From NCBI GenBank assembly GCA_964455525.1, contig CAYVWR010000005.1:1-64000 (forward strand): a stretch of DNA of 64,000 bases, written 5' to 3'. Numbering within the stretch: position 1 is the first letter of the stretch; every line of letters starts with the position of its first letter. A program made the position numbers and the translations under genes. This DNA is from JAFDZV01 sp964455525. GTDB taxonomy: Bacteria > Bacteroidota > Ignavibacteria > OLB7. Positions 34,945 through 43,729 of this stretch are shown here, one piece after another. A model generated the notes under the pieces. That model was not told the origin of the DNA and did no database searches. It saw only the letters and a list, made by a program, of their open reading frames with translations.

Positions 34945-35583
34945 TTGCAACTGACCACTCTCTTTGGCACAACACAGCTCCTCTTGCAGAGCGCGCTACG
35001 AAGAAATCTGGATGCGGCGGCAAGCACGCCACGTGTGCCGAACTTTATCGTTGTCACGCTGCGGCGCACATCTTTCATGGCTGAGTACGATGGGGCGATG
35101 CAGGACCAGCTCGCCCGCTTTCGTCGCGACCTGGAGGCGGGGATGCGTTCGTTTGTGAGCGCGCATGGCTGGAGCATCGGCGGCAGCGGAACGGTGGTGC
35201 TGAACATTCTGCTCGGCTCGATTGCAACGGAGTGCGAGGTCGAGGCGCGGATCGCCCGCAGCTTCTACGAGTTGCTGGTGGAGGATGACCGTGGACCCCG
35301 GACCATTATGGTCGGGAGCAATCCGGCCATGGTCGGCCGCGATCATGAATTCCCTCCGCGTGGTTTTATCGCTCTGCACGATCGCGACCGGCTTCTCTCT
35401 CGCGAGCATCTTCGATTGACCTATGCCGATCTCGCCCTGCGTGGTCGGCTGCTCGGCCGTAACCCGACCACGCTCAACGGTGTGGCACTCGCTGGCGATA
35501 GCGCCTTCGATCTGAAGGATGGCGATGAGATAGCGTGTGGTTCCTGCCGCATAACGATCGGCGGACTCGTGTCCCGGCCATGA
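34945..35583 (+). CDS. Second FhaA-like protein with FHA domain
   Basis: A 212-residue protein from TTG 34945; the start is uncertain because no strong ribosome binding site is seen. The first half (LLQSALRRNLDAA, VPNFIVVTLRRTSF, FRRDLEAGMRSFVSAHGW) again resembles the DUF3662 fold. The second half is an FHA domain with MVGRDHEFP, LSREHLRLTY, GRNPTTLNG and LKDGDEIACGSCRI. It shares the architecture of the preceding gene, so the pair probably arose by duplication, but the sequences have diverged widely. Role: binding phosphorylated partners in the kinase cluster. Confidence 0.82.
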   Translation: MQLTTLFGTTQLLLQSALRRNLDAAASTPRVPNFIVVTLRRTSFMAEYDGAMQDQLARFRRDLEAGMRSFVSAHGWSIGGSGTVVLNILLGSIATECEVEARIARSFYELLVEDDRGPRTIMVGSNPAMVGRDHEFPPRGFIALHDRDRLLSREHLRLTYADLALRGRLLGRNPTTLNGVALAGDSAFDLKDGDEIACGSCRITIGGLVSRP

Positions 35584-35726
35584 TGTAAACGGCGGCCAGC
35601 GATCCAACCGTGTCACGGCCTCACCAGCATCGCCATGCTCTCGGTGATCATTGCCTTTCTCTCTCTGCGTTCTTGCGTGAACTCTTCTGCTGATGACGAT
35701 GCACAACCTGTACTAACCATGCTGCC

Positions 35727-37295
35727 ATGCTTCTAAGCACGATGGTCCTGCTTCTCTGGGGAGCGCTTCTTCTGATAGTGCTGCTGCAATACGGCGGTGC
35801 TCTGGAAAGCCTGCGGTTTATCGACGGAAAATGGGCGAAGGTCGCTCTCGGTCTGGCGGTGGCTGTTGCGGTGGGAGCGGCGTTCTACCGGAGCATGGCC
35901 TATATGACGCCAGAGCGGGAGATGTTGATCGTTCGTGGCAGCCAGCCGGGGGATACGATCTCGCGTGGTTTCGACACCAAGCGTAGGTTTCGCGAGCTTG
36001 CGCAGCCGCTTGGCCGGGTAACCGATCGCAATGGTGTGCTTCTGGCCGGGTACCGGCTGCATGATGGGCATCTTCTTCGCCACTACCCGCTTGCCGGTGC
36101 CACGGCCCATATCGTCGGGTACTGGACCGGGCCGCTCCGTGATGGTGTTGGTGTAGAGAAGGGGCTTACGCTGGTGAACGACTCGCTTCGCGATGATCTG
36201 CCGCATGATGTGCAGTTGACGGTCGATGTACAACTGCAACGCGATGCGATGAGCGCTCTTGGCGGCAAGTACGGGGCCATCGTCATCATGGACGCATCGA
36301 ATGGGGAAGTGCTCGCCGCCGCCAATTATCCCACCTATGATCCCAACCGCGTCTGGAACGATACGGTCTGGGCCGGGCTTGTCCGCGACACCGTCCGCCG
36401 TCCCCTTACCTCGCGTGCCTTCAAGGATAACTTCTCTCCCGGCTCCTCGATCAAGCCCTTCATTGCGGCGGCGGCGCTTCATCAGCACGTCGTTCTGCCT
36501 GAGGAGCGAGGGTTTGTCTGTACGGGCAGTTATGAGCCGATGCCCCGCACAAAGCCGATCACCGATCATGGCTCGGCGCACGGGCGTATTGATCTTGCCA
36601 CGGCGATGCGGGTCTCCTGCAACATCTATTTCTCGAAGCTTGCATACCAGTATGTCGGGTTCGATCCGGCGAAGCGCTATCTGGATTCGCTTGGTTTCGA
36701 TGCCCGGCTTCGCTGGAACACGGGGGCGTTCCTGAACGAATACAGCACGCTTCTGCCGGCGCTGAGCTGGGTGAGAGGGCGTGATGAGATAGCCAAGTCG
36801 CGGCTTGGCATCGGCCAGGCATCGGTGAAGACCAACCCGGTGCATATGGCGACGATGCTTACTGGCATCGCCAACGGCGGATATTTTCCGCGGCCGACCC
36901 TGGAGCTGGGGCGGTCTGCCGATACAATCCGCTGGCATCTCGATAGGGAGGCCGCCGCCGATCTGGAGTCCCTGCTGCGGGAGCCGTTGAAGCCTGGAGG
37001 AACTGCTGCCGGCGCGTTTGGCGGTATGGATCGTCGCGGCATCACGATCTTCGGCAAGACCGGCACGGCCGATCGCGAGCCTGATGGGCGCGAGCCTTCC
37101 TGGTTTATTTCCTATGGACGGAAGAATGGACGTGCCTATATCGTTGTGGTGGCGATTCAGGATCGCGGTGGCCGGTATGCAGGCGATCTTAACGCGCCGA
37201 TGGCGCGACGGATGTACGAGTCGCTCGATGCCTATGGGTATTTCAAGCAGGAGGCGGCTTCGCCGGTTGGCGAGGGGACCAGCCGATCCCGATGA
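35727..37295 (+). CDS. Penicillin-binding protein, transpeptidase (PbpA-like)
   Basis: A 522-residue class B-like penicillin-binding protein with an N-terminal membrane region (two hydrophobic segments, to about residue 60). The transpeptidase motifs are complete: SSIK in FSPGSSIKPF (SxxK), SCN in RVSCNIYFS (SxN) and KTG in IFGKTGTADRE. The region before it (GRVTDRNGVLLAGYRL) is the usual start of the pedestal domain. It cross-links peptidoglycan in the periplasm. The FtsW/RodA-type gene 60 bases downstream should supply the partner glycan polymerase. Confidence 0.93.
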   Translation: MLLSTMVLLLWGALLLIVLLQYGGALESLRFIDGKWAKVALGLAVAVAVGAAFYRSMAYMTPEREMLIVRGSQPGDTISRGFDTKRRFRELAQPLGRVTDRNGVLLAGYRLHDGHLLRHYPLAGATAHIVGYWTGPLRDGVGVEKGLTLVNDSLRDDLPHDVQLTVDVQLQRDAMSALGGKYGAIVIMDASNGEVLAAANYPTYDPNRVWNDTVWAGLVRDTVRRPLTSRAFKDNFSPGSSIKPFIAAAALHQHVVLPEERGFVCTGSYEPMPRTKPITDHGSAHGRIDLATAMRVSCNIYFSKLAYQYVGFDPAKRYLDSLGFDARLRWNTGAFLNEYSTLLPALSWVRGRDEIAKSRLGIGQASVKTNPVHMATMLTGIANGGYFPRPTLELGRSADTIRWHLDREAAADLESLLREPLKPGGTAAGAFGGMDRRGITIFGKTGTADREPDGREPSWFISYGRKNGRAYIVVVAIQDRGGRYAGDLNAPMARRMYESLDAYGYFKQEAASPVGEGTSRSR

Positions 37296-37355
37296 TACGG
37301 TTTGGCCTGCCCTGCAATGCCCGATAGATCTACACCGAACCTGGAGCCGCATTTC

Positions 37356-39107
37356 ATGAAACGTTCCGTCGCCTTTCCAATCCTTGCGCTGTTTGTTGTT
37401 GCTATCACGGCAAGTGCAAACTATGCCGTCTACCAGGCAGGCCTTGAGTGGTTTGTGCAGCAGCCATCGGTCTTTGTGGTGATACGCAACGTGCTGGCGG
37501 TGGCGCTTGTGCTTGGGCTTGGATGGGGGCTTCTGCCATCGGATGGGAGGACACGGGGTGCCGAGTCGTTTCTGCTGGTGGCCGCCACTCTCTTTGGCAT
37601 CGGGCTGGCGGTGCAGTTCCGGCTGGGGCATGATGCTCCCCGCCAGCTTTCAAACGACCAGATCGGGGCGATCCGTGATTCGCTGGCACGCTCGATGCCT
37701 GGCGCTTCCGAGCAGGAGGTGGCACGGGCAACACGTTCGATTGTGCGAGGGAGGAATGGCTCGCTTCGGCGGAACTTCGAGGCATCCCGCATCGATACGC
37801 GGCTTGCACGATCGCTGGAGCGTGCCTATGGGCCGACCCAGGAGACAACGCAGATTCTCGACAGGCGATCGGAGGCCCCGAGCGATAATCCGCTGTTCCG
37901 TTTTCTGCCGGTGCTGGCCGCAGCGCTTGCGGTTGGCGCGGTGGCGCGGCTCAATTTTGCGGTGATGCTCTCGGCGTGGTGGCGTGTGATCGGGCTGTAT
38001 GGCAGTATCGCCATCTGCGTTATCACCCTGATCTATCTGCTTTCGGCTGGCGGGGTGCGTGGCGCCAATGTTGCGCCGCAGGAACTGTTGAAGCTTTCCC
38101 TGCCGGTGGCCTGGGCCGGGCTTCTGCTTCATTATCGGGGGGCGTTCCAGACCGAGATGCGTGAGCGCTTTACAAGGTCGCCCCTGATCCTCTGGCTGTA
38201 CATCCTTCTGCTCCTCTCCTCGCCCCTTCTCGTCTTTATCCTTGTGCGGGATTTCGGACAGTTCCTTGTCATCAGCGTGGCGCAGACCCTGCTGCTGGCG
38301 TATTTCACCCGGAGCGCCCTGTATGTGGTCCTTTTTATTGCCGGCACGCTTGCATCGTCGGCGATTCTGGTGGGCAGCGCGGTGTTCGCCGGAAATGCTC
38401 TCTGGGTTGTGCTTGGAATCGTTCTCCTGGCGGTGCTTGTTATCGGCGCGCTTGAGCGATTTGGCAGACGCGACGTGCTCTGGACCTCGGCCTCGTTTGT
38501 GCTTTCGGGATATGTGGCGATCGCCTTTCTGGCCGTACAGATCCCCTTTGTCTCGCGGATGCTCTCCACGCCACGCGAGCGATTTTTTCTCTGGGCCGAT
38601 CTGTATGCCCGGCATGGTAATGCCGCATGGTGGGATAGAACGCGACAGATCGTGGAATCGCTCTACGCATTCGATGCCGGTGGCCTGATCGGCTATGGGC
38701 TTGGCTATGGAACCCCATTTCTGATCCCGAAAGCATCGTCCGATTTCATTTTTGCCGCGATAGGTGAGGAGCTGGGCTTTGCAGGCGCTGCTATGGTTGT
38801 GCTTTCGTTTGCGGTATGTACGGCGATCGGCCTTCGCATCGCCAGACAGCTCGGGGGCGATTCGTTTGCCGGGCTTGTTGTTGCTGGCTATACGCTGCTG
38901 ATCGCCTCGCAGGCATTCATCCATATCTCCGGCACCATGAATATTCTGCCGATGACCGGCATCACGCTTCCGCTGGTGTCGAGCGGTATGAGCTCGCTGA
39001 TGGTTTCGTGGGCGATGGTCGGCGTTATCATCGGCCTCTCAGCCCGCCAGGCCAATGCGGGCGATCGGCTTGTGATAGTGCGGCCGGAGAAGCCTTCGAT
39101 ACGTTGA
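37356..39107 (+). CDS. FtsW/RodA/SpoVE-family glycosyltransferase
   Basis: A 583-residue SEDS-family polytopic membrane protein from ATG 37356, with GGAG ten bases upstream. Conserved SEDS segments are NVAPQELLKLSLPVAWAGLL, LVRDFGQFLVI, SDFIFAAIGEELGFAG and the GTMNILPMTGITLPLVSSGMSSLM signature. It polymerises lipid II into glycan strands with a cognate transpeptidase. It is longer than typical FtsW/RodA (about 370-420) because of an extra soluble loop at about residues 90-190 (GASEQEVARATRSIVRG and neighbours). It closes the kinase-phosphatase-FHA-PBP block. Confidence 0.93.
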   Translation: MKRSVAFPILALFVVAITASANYAVYQAGLEWFVQQPSVFVVIRNVLAVALVLGLGWGLLPSDGRTRGAESFLLVAATLFGIGLAVQFRLGHDAPRQLSNDQIGAIRDSLARSMPGASEQEVARATRSIVRGRNGSLRRNFEASRIDTRLARSLERAYGPTQETTQILDRRSEAPSDNPLFRFLPVLAAALAVGAVARLNFAVMLSAWWRVIGLYGSIAICVITLIYLLSAGGVRGANVAPQELLKLSLPVAWAGLLLHYRGAFQTEMRERFTRSPLILWLYILLLLSSPLLVFILVRDFGQFLVISVAQTLLLAYFTRSALYVVLFIAGTLASSAILVGSAVFAGNALWVVLGIVLLAVLVIGALERFGRRDVLWTSASFVLSGYVAIAFLAVQIPFVSRMLSTPRERFFLWADLYARHGNAAWWDRTRQIVESLYAFDAGGLIGYGLGYGTPFLIPKASSDFIFAAIGEELGFAGAAMVVLSFAVCTAIGLRIARQLGGDSFAGLVVAGYTLLIASQAFIHISGTMNILPMTGITLPLVSSGMSSLMVSWAMVGVIIGLSARQANAGDRLVIVRPEKPSIR

Positions 39108-39137
39108 GTGGCGTTTCGGTGCATGCCGGTTGTTTGT

Positions 39138-39800
39138 TTATCCCGATCCCCTGATCGTTATGGCACCGGACAGGCAAGCTGCCAGACGGTAACATCCGTA
39201 GGCGAAGAATGGGGCCGCGAGGACATCAATGCTGTAGTGGCAGTGCTGTACAAGCACGAGCATGCCAACCGCAGCGGTGCAGGCAAGAAAGATCCATCGG
39301 ATGGGGCGCGTCCGTGCGATGAGGAAGAGAAGGAAGAGGGTGGATGTGTGGCCGGAGAAGAAGAGGTCTCTGTGGAGAATATCGCCCGGACCGAATCCGG
39401 CCATCGGATCGTAGAGGGGGATCATCTCCGGCGGCGGGGCGAGCGGGGTAAGGTAGAGCGCGACGATACGGATCAGAATGAGAGCCGTATAGCTTTGGAG
39501 CGCCAGAAGGAGCGATCGGGGGCTGCCGAGAAGCGAGTAGATGCCAAGGAGAATCGCGCCGTAGATGATCCCAAAGATAGGGATGGATACGTCCATCATG
39601 GGGAGTATCTCCAGCAGAGGGTCGGCGAGCGTTGAGCCAGGACGGGATTCATTGTAGATAAGGTAGCTGCTATAGATCATCAGCCCACCGGCCAGGGCTA
39701 TCACCGAGAGAAGCAGTTCGCTCAGCAGTTGGCGGTCCTTCCAGTGGTGGTACCATCGTTGTTGTGCTCCGTGCTGGCGCTTGTTATATCGTTGCATCAT
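39138..39800 (-). CDS. PAP2/sphingomyelin-synthase-like membrane phosphatase
   Basis: A 220-residue membrane protein with about six hydrophobic helices. LFFSGHTSTLFLLFLI and VQHCHYSIDVLAA match the two catalytic blocks (SGHT, H...YxxD) of the PAP2_C group that includes sphingomyelin synthases. It probably dephosphorylates or transfers head groups on lipids. Its start overlaps the end of the upstream methyltransferase by four bases, so the two are translationally coupled. It is convergent with the SEDS gene. Confidence 0.82.
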   Translation of the reverse strand: MMQRYNKRQHGAQQRWYHHWKDRQLLSELLLSVIALAGGLMIYSSYLIYNESRPGSTLADPLLEILPMMDVSIPIFGIIYGAILLGIYSLLGSPRSLLLALQSYTALILIRIVALYLTPLAPPPEMIPLYDPMAGFGPGDILHRDLFFSGHTSTLFLLFLIARTRPIRWIFLACTAAVGMLVLVQHCHYSIDVLAAPFFAYGCYRLAACLSGAITIRGSG

Positions 39801-40840
39801 ATGCCATTGCCTGTTCGGGCGAGCGCCGTCACTCTGGTCGAATAAAACGTGCTTGTGCCGAGCCGTGCCGTGATTGCCGCATCACCTTCTGTGCCACGGG
39901 CAGTTGCCAGTGCGAGCATGCTGGTCTCCACCTGGTATCTGTCGGCCGGAAGCAGTTCTTCGATAAAGGGAAGGCCGGGGGAGTAGATGAACGATCCTCC
40001 GGGCTTCAACGCCGCAAGGATCGCCATATACCGGAGGGCATAGTCCCTGATGGCATCGCTCCCTTTCAGATGATGATGAAGGAAATGGTGCGAGAACGCC
40101 ATATGCGAGATCACCGTTCCCCAGCGTTCCCGTCCCAGCGTTTCTTCCAACCAGTCTCCACGATAGACTCCCGGTTCATTCTCTGGCGCAAAACGGTCGA
40201 TCCCGTACGATTCAACGCCATGTCCCCGCAGATATCGCACCAGGTTTGCCTGCTCGCCGCAGCCGAGATCGAGCAGCGGCCCGAAGATGCTTGCCGGATC
40301 GAGGCGGAGTATTTCCGTTTGCAGGGCGGGAGAGTACTCACTGCAATGTGGGCCGTGCCGTTCGGCAATCTGGTCCCCGCCGAGATCGAGCGAGCGGATG
40401 AAGCTCCGCAGATGCTCCCGGTGATCCTCAAGCAGATCAACCATATGCTCCGCCAGCGACGAGCCATCGCTGCCAAGCACTACCAGATGGAATGATCGGA
40501 GAAACCGGCGATACACCCCGGCCAGGTCGTGCTGATTGTTCTGCGAGAGCCGCAGAAACTGATTGTTGTTCTTGATATAGCGGCGCGTATGGTAGGAGAA
40601 CAGCTCGATCACCTCATGTTTGTGCAAGCCCTTATCCATCTCGATCAGCCACGTGCCGACAAGATGCCGGATCTCATCGCGATGCTCGGCAAGCAGCGTG
40701 ATGAACCGTTCAGGCACCCCCAGAAAATCGTCCGACCCGGAGAACAGATCCGGGAACGACGTGCGTGTAAAGCGATTGAACCGCTCCTGGGCAAACCCTA
40801 TCAGGTGTTGTGTAAGCATCGGCATTTGTATGATCTGCAT
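39797..40840 (-). CDS. Class I SAM-dependent methyltransferase
   Basis: A 347-residue protein whose C-terminal half carries a methyltransferase fold: GPLLDLGCGEQANLVRYLRGHG (SAM motif I), SYGIDRF (motif II), TVISHMAFSHHFLHHHLKG and ALKPGGSFIYSPGLPFIEELL. The N-terminal 170 residues are helical and unassigned. The four-base overlap with a lipid-phosphatase-like gene suggests a shared pathway, perhaps lipid head-group modification, but the substrate is unknown. Confidence 0.82.
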   Translation of the reverse strand: MQIIQMPMLTQHLIGFAQERFNRFTRTSFPDLFSGSDDFLGVPERFITLLAEHRDEIRHLVGTWLIEMDKGLHKHEVIELFSYHTRRYIKNNNQFLRLSQNNQHDLAGVYRRFLRSFHLVVLGSDGSSLAEHMVDLLEDHREHLRSFIRSLDLGGDQIAERHGPHCSEYSPALQTEILRLDPASIFGPLLDLGCGEQANLVRYLRGHGVESYGIDRFAPENEPGVYRGDWLEETLGRERWGTVISHMAFSHHFLHHHLKGSDAIRDYALRYMAILAALKPGGSFIYSPGLPFIEELLPADRYQVETSMLALATARGTEGDAAITARLGTSTFYSTRVTALARTGNGI

Positions 40841-41242
40841 GGCGCTCTCTCGCTATTGGTACCGTAAGGGGGACCAACACCAGCCTGCCAGAGCGCCATG
40901 GGCGATAATCTACTCTCCCATGTGCTGGTACACAACTCCATGCTGGCGGGCAACCATACGATATCTACCAGTTCAGCACTGCGGCTGCATACACCGGATA
41001 GATTCAGGTTGGGCACGGTTTATCATCCTACGTGCGATCAACCTTGAAGGTAGAGCTATGGCCAACTATCTGTGGAGCATGAGACACTATCGGATGCCTG
41101 ATTGTTGCTGTTGTAACGAGCTGAATGGCCCATGAAGTTTCCCCATACAATTGACCCTGGCCAGTGAGCATAACAATTCAGGAACCATTGAGATCGGCCT
41201 GGAAGCAATGATTGTCAGATAGAGAGAGGACGCCGATATGCT
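40841..41242. other. Intergenic region upstream of the methyltransferase operon
   Basis: About 400 bases, visibly A+T-richer toward the right. It should hold the promoter of the minus-strand methyltransferase operon. No supported gene, repeat or RNA was found. Confidence 0.4.
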
Positions 41243-41270
41243 ATGAACGATCTCTGTTCACGTTACCTCG

Positions 41271-41699
41271 ATGCCAGCCCATATATTCAACAAATCCATG
41301 AAGAGGCCAGTAGTTCGGAATCCTCTGAATCTGGGAAAGATCCGTATGGCACAACAATTCCGTACGCTATCGGGATGCACATTTGCGGTTGATAAGAACT
41401 GGTATAGGCCACGTGTTATTCATGTCAACGACACCTTGCACGACGGAAGCATGAATATGAATGGGATGATGAATACGGTGAACCTCCAGATGGCGATGTG
41501 CACAAGCTGGCTCAAGCCCTGGCTTGCCGGTCCGAATATCACGGTGGTACAGTCACATAATCGTGCCCAGAATTGCACCTACAACATCTTTGGATACCGG
41601 ACCCGTGGTGGATGGAGTTTCTACCAGCAGGAAGTGGAGGCCCGAGGGCATGGCAACATGGTTGTGCGGAACTTATACGAACTTGATACCTGGTTTTAA
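41271..41699 (+). CDS. Doubtful hypothetical gene, possibly frameshifted
   Basis: The frame gives 142 residues; from about residue 40 on it looks protein-like (FAVDKNWYRPRVIHVNDTLHDG; YNIFGYRTRGGWSFYQQEVEARG), with no known family. The first part is better in another frame: ATG 41243 opens 49 codons (MNDLCSRYLDASPYIQQIHEE to GMHICG) that stop at 41392. A single frameshift near 41385 would join the two into one protein. It lies just outside the tRNA-linked island. Function unknown. Confidence 0.35.
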   Translation: MPAHIFNKSMKRPVVRNPLNLGKIRMAQQFRTLSGCTFAVDKNWYRPRVIHVNDTLHDGSMNMNGMMNTVNLQMAMCTSWLKPWLAGPNITVVQSHNRAQNCTYNIFGYRTRGGWSFYQQEVEARGHGNMVVRNLYELDTWF

Positions 41700-41725
41700 G
41701 ACCATCGGGTCGTGGCATCCTCAAT

Positions 41726-41780
41726 AACGCAAAAAACCCGAAATCTGCGAAGATTCCGGGGTTTCTTGTGGACTCGAACC
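41726..41780 (-). repeat. Decayed copy of tRNA-Val 3' part and terminator (att-like)
   Basis: Read on the minus strand this stretch begins GGTTCGAGTCC, the T-loop region of the tRNA at 43730-43802, then skips ten bases (the acceptor 3' strand and adjoining bases) and continues with ACAAGAAACCCCG and the same hairpin terminator, with a few differences. Orientation matches the tRNA. This is the geometry left when an element integrates at a tRNA 3' end and displaces the original end. The other junction would lie at 43730. Confidence 0.6.
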
Positions 41781-41995
41781 CGCTTGTCTCATATTTAGAT
41801 CGAAATTCCAAGAGTTGGGACAGTTACATACTAGAGCGTGTTATGAACATCAATCGTTGAGATCAATCCAGAATCAACGATTTCTGAGTAAAGCTTGCCA
41901 GATTGCAATCCATACCCATTATGGATTGCCCCGCCAAGGGCCTAGCAGAGCTTCCCATGCTCGTTTCTGAGCTACATAGTGCATCATAACAGGAT

Positions 41996-42622
41996 CTAGG
42001 GCACTATCTCCGTATGCTCACCCTCTGCTGACGCGAATAGATACTCTTCCTGCGCAATCCGATAGCGTTGCATTCCCCCACCATCGTTATCGAGGAATAT
42101 CTTAGCTTCCACGATTTCACCAAGATCCTTGCGGATTGAAATGACACCATTGTTTTTACTGAACGTATAGGGAAGTTGCATGATCTCCCCAGTAGTCCAT
42201 TGAAGAACATTCATCATAATTGTGCGATCTTCCCCGTCTTGAATCCCCATCAGCAGGATGGCATTTACGTAATCAAACATCGGATTTGGTCCATCGAAAT
42301 AGGCAATCCCATCCGAATTCGTAATTGAGATCGGAATGTTGTCGCCCCCATTCATAGCGATTTCCACTTCACTCTCCGACTTCCGATGTACATGGACGGC
42401 TGTGCTGCCTTTAGGATGCTGGAGATGGACATCAATAGAATGGTAACCCTCGGGTTCGGTAACGAACTCACATTGGGCTGCCACGCCGGGATGTTCCGGG
42501 AACCTACCTGACTCACGTACACGGATGGTTTTACGGGTCTGTTCAACCCAATACTCCTGGTGTTGAACGCATGTGCCATCAACATTCACAAGAGCGGTAA
42601 ACTTCAGTATATTATCCTTCAC
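41996..42622 (-). CDS. Hypothetical protein in tRNA-linked island
   Basis: A 208-residue protein without signal peptide or membrane helix. It begins MKDNILKFTALVNVDGTC and is mostly beta-type (TAVHVHRKSESEVEIAMNGG; ISIRKDLGEIVEAKIFLDNDGG). I recognise no family. Base composition is more A+T-rich than the surrounding genome, consistent with transfer. It is the only full-length gene of normal appearance between the two tRNA-like junctions. Confidence 0.6.
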   Translation of the reverse strand: MKDNILKFTALVNVDGTCVQHQEYWVEQTRKTIRVRESGRFPEHPGVAAQCEFVTEPEGYHSIDVHLQHPKGSTAVHVHRKSESEVEIAMNGGDNIPISITNSDGIAYFDGPNPMFDYVNAILLMGIQDGEDRTIMMNVLQWTTGEIMQLPYTFSKNNGVISIRKDLGEIVEAKIFLDNDGGGMQRYRIAQEEYLFASAEGEHTEIVP

Positions 42623-42761
42623 TGGTTGTTAATCTCCGATTTCTGGTTCTGATTGCCATATAGCTACGAATAATGCGGCCATACTATATGGCTATTGTCG
42701 GAAGTGATTCTATCACAGTATTCTGCTACGAGAGGAATGAAATATGTAAGCCACTCGCTGA

Positions 42762-42887
42762 CTACTCATCAATAAAGCGGACATCCGTAAGTGTTCGCAA
42801 GAACGCGACGATTGCTTTTTTTTCTTGTTCGCTTAGCCCTAATGGGGTGAGTTCTCCTTCGGTATCTCCGCCACGATTGTAGAAATA
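42762..42887 (-). pseudogene. C-terminal fragment of a di-heme cytochrome c peroxidase (MauG/CCP type)
   Basis: On the minus strand the frame reads YFYNRGGDTEG, then ELTPLGLSEQEKKAIVAFLR and TLTDVRFIDE before TAG at 42762. FYNRGG...L.PLGLS.QEK..(L/I)VAFL..LT is the C-terminal end of bacterial di-heme cytochrome c peroxidases. A TAA stands just upstream in the same frame and no heme-binding CxxCH is nearby, so only the last 40 codons survive. Confidence 0.7.
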
Positions 42888-43348
42888 TTATGTGTTAACT
42901 GAAGTCCACAGAGACATCTGTGTACAGGACTGATGTTTTCAGAAGTGGGGATTATGGTGCGGAAGAAAACTAAATTCAAAATAGGAAGCGAGTTCAGCAA
43001 AGTCAAGTGCAAGTGTACAGGATCTCATAAATACTTGCTTGCCTAAGGCTATAGGCGGCGATCATTTCGATAGACGCTCCGAGAGTTCTCTGGCCGCACG
43101 CTTTAGTGCTATCAGCAGGTCATGATAGTTGCCATAAGGTTAAGGGATTAGCTTGCACATCTGGAATATTGAAACCTCATCTACGAACTCGCTTCTGCTC
43201 TTGATCACTCATCATCATCCCCTCGCTGTACGTTCAAACGAGTTGCTACACGCTCGGTAAAGCCGCAATCGGATACGATAATGTCCACCAGTCTACGATT
43301 GCGGCAGCACTAGGCGTACTAACCGAAACGGGCCGGGGAGATACCTCC
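42888..43348. other. A+T-rich island sequence without a supported gene
   Basis: No coding frame is convincing. A perfect 10-bp inverted repeat, GCCGCAATCG (43262-43271) and CGATTGCGGC (43296-43305), is separated by 24 bases and lies just before the gene at 43349. It could be an operator or a hairpin. Confidence 0.4.
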
Positions 43349-43576
43349 ATGCCGAAGCCAACGACGCTCGACATTGAAGGGGCATTTGAGGAGGAAACGG
43401 ACGTGCTCGATCTTCACTATGCGGTGCTTGAAGCGGTGGTGGACTTCATGGAGCAGTCGCATGGTTCTGACAGTCAGAAGCTTGCCGCTGCACTGCGGGC
43501 TTCCTTCAACCTCGTCTGCCAGCGTTATTACGGACGGGGGTGTAAGAAGAAGCTGTGGGGAAGAGTTATGTCGTGA
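43349..43576 (+). CDS. Small hypothetical protein
   Basis: A 75-residue, mainly helical acidic protein (LDLHYAVLEAVVDFMEQSHGSDSQKLAAALRASF) with a basic C-terminal end (GCKKKLWGRVMS). The frame stays open upstream to about 43205, so the N-terminus is uncertain; an inverted repeat lies in that part. No family is recognised. It lies inside the presumed tRNA-linked element. Confidence 0.45.
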   Translation: MPKPTTLDIEGAFEEETDVLDLHYAVLEAVVDFMEQSHGSDSQKLAAALRASFNLVCQRYYGRGCKKKLWGRVMS

Positions 43577-43691
43577 TAGTGATAACTGAAGTTCCCGGCT
43601 GAACTCGATTCAGTTGGGCACTCTCTCTTATAGGGTGTGCACCGCTGCAACCCACGCGGGGGGGGTCTTAAAGATCCGTCCCCAAAAACGC

Positions 43692-43725
43692 AAAAACCCC
43701 GAAATCTTCGCAGATTCGGGGTTTC
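43692..43725 (-). terminator. Intrinsic terminator of tRNA-Val
   Basis: Downstream of the tRNA on the minus strand, AAACCCCGAATCT pairs with AGATTTCGGGGTTT (one bulged base) around a short loop, followed by TTTTTGCGTTTTT. A close copy lies at 41726-41770. Confidence 0.75.
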
Positions 43726-43729
43726 TTGT

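Noticed and set aside
35733..37631. Minus-strand open frame of 632 codons
   Set aside because: It lies opposite the penicillin-binding protein and has basic, domain-free sequence.
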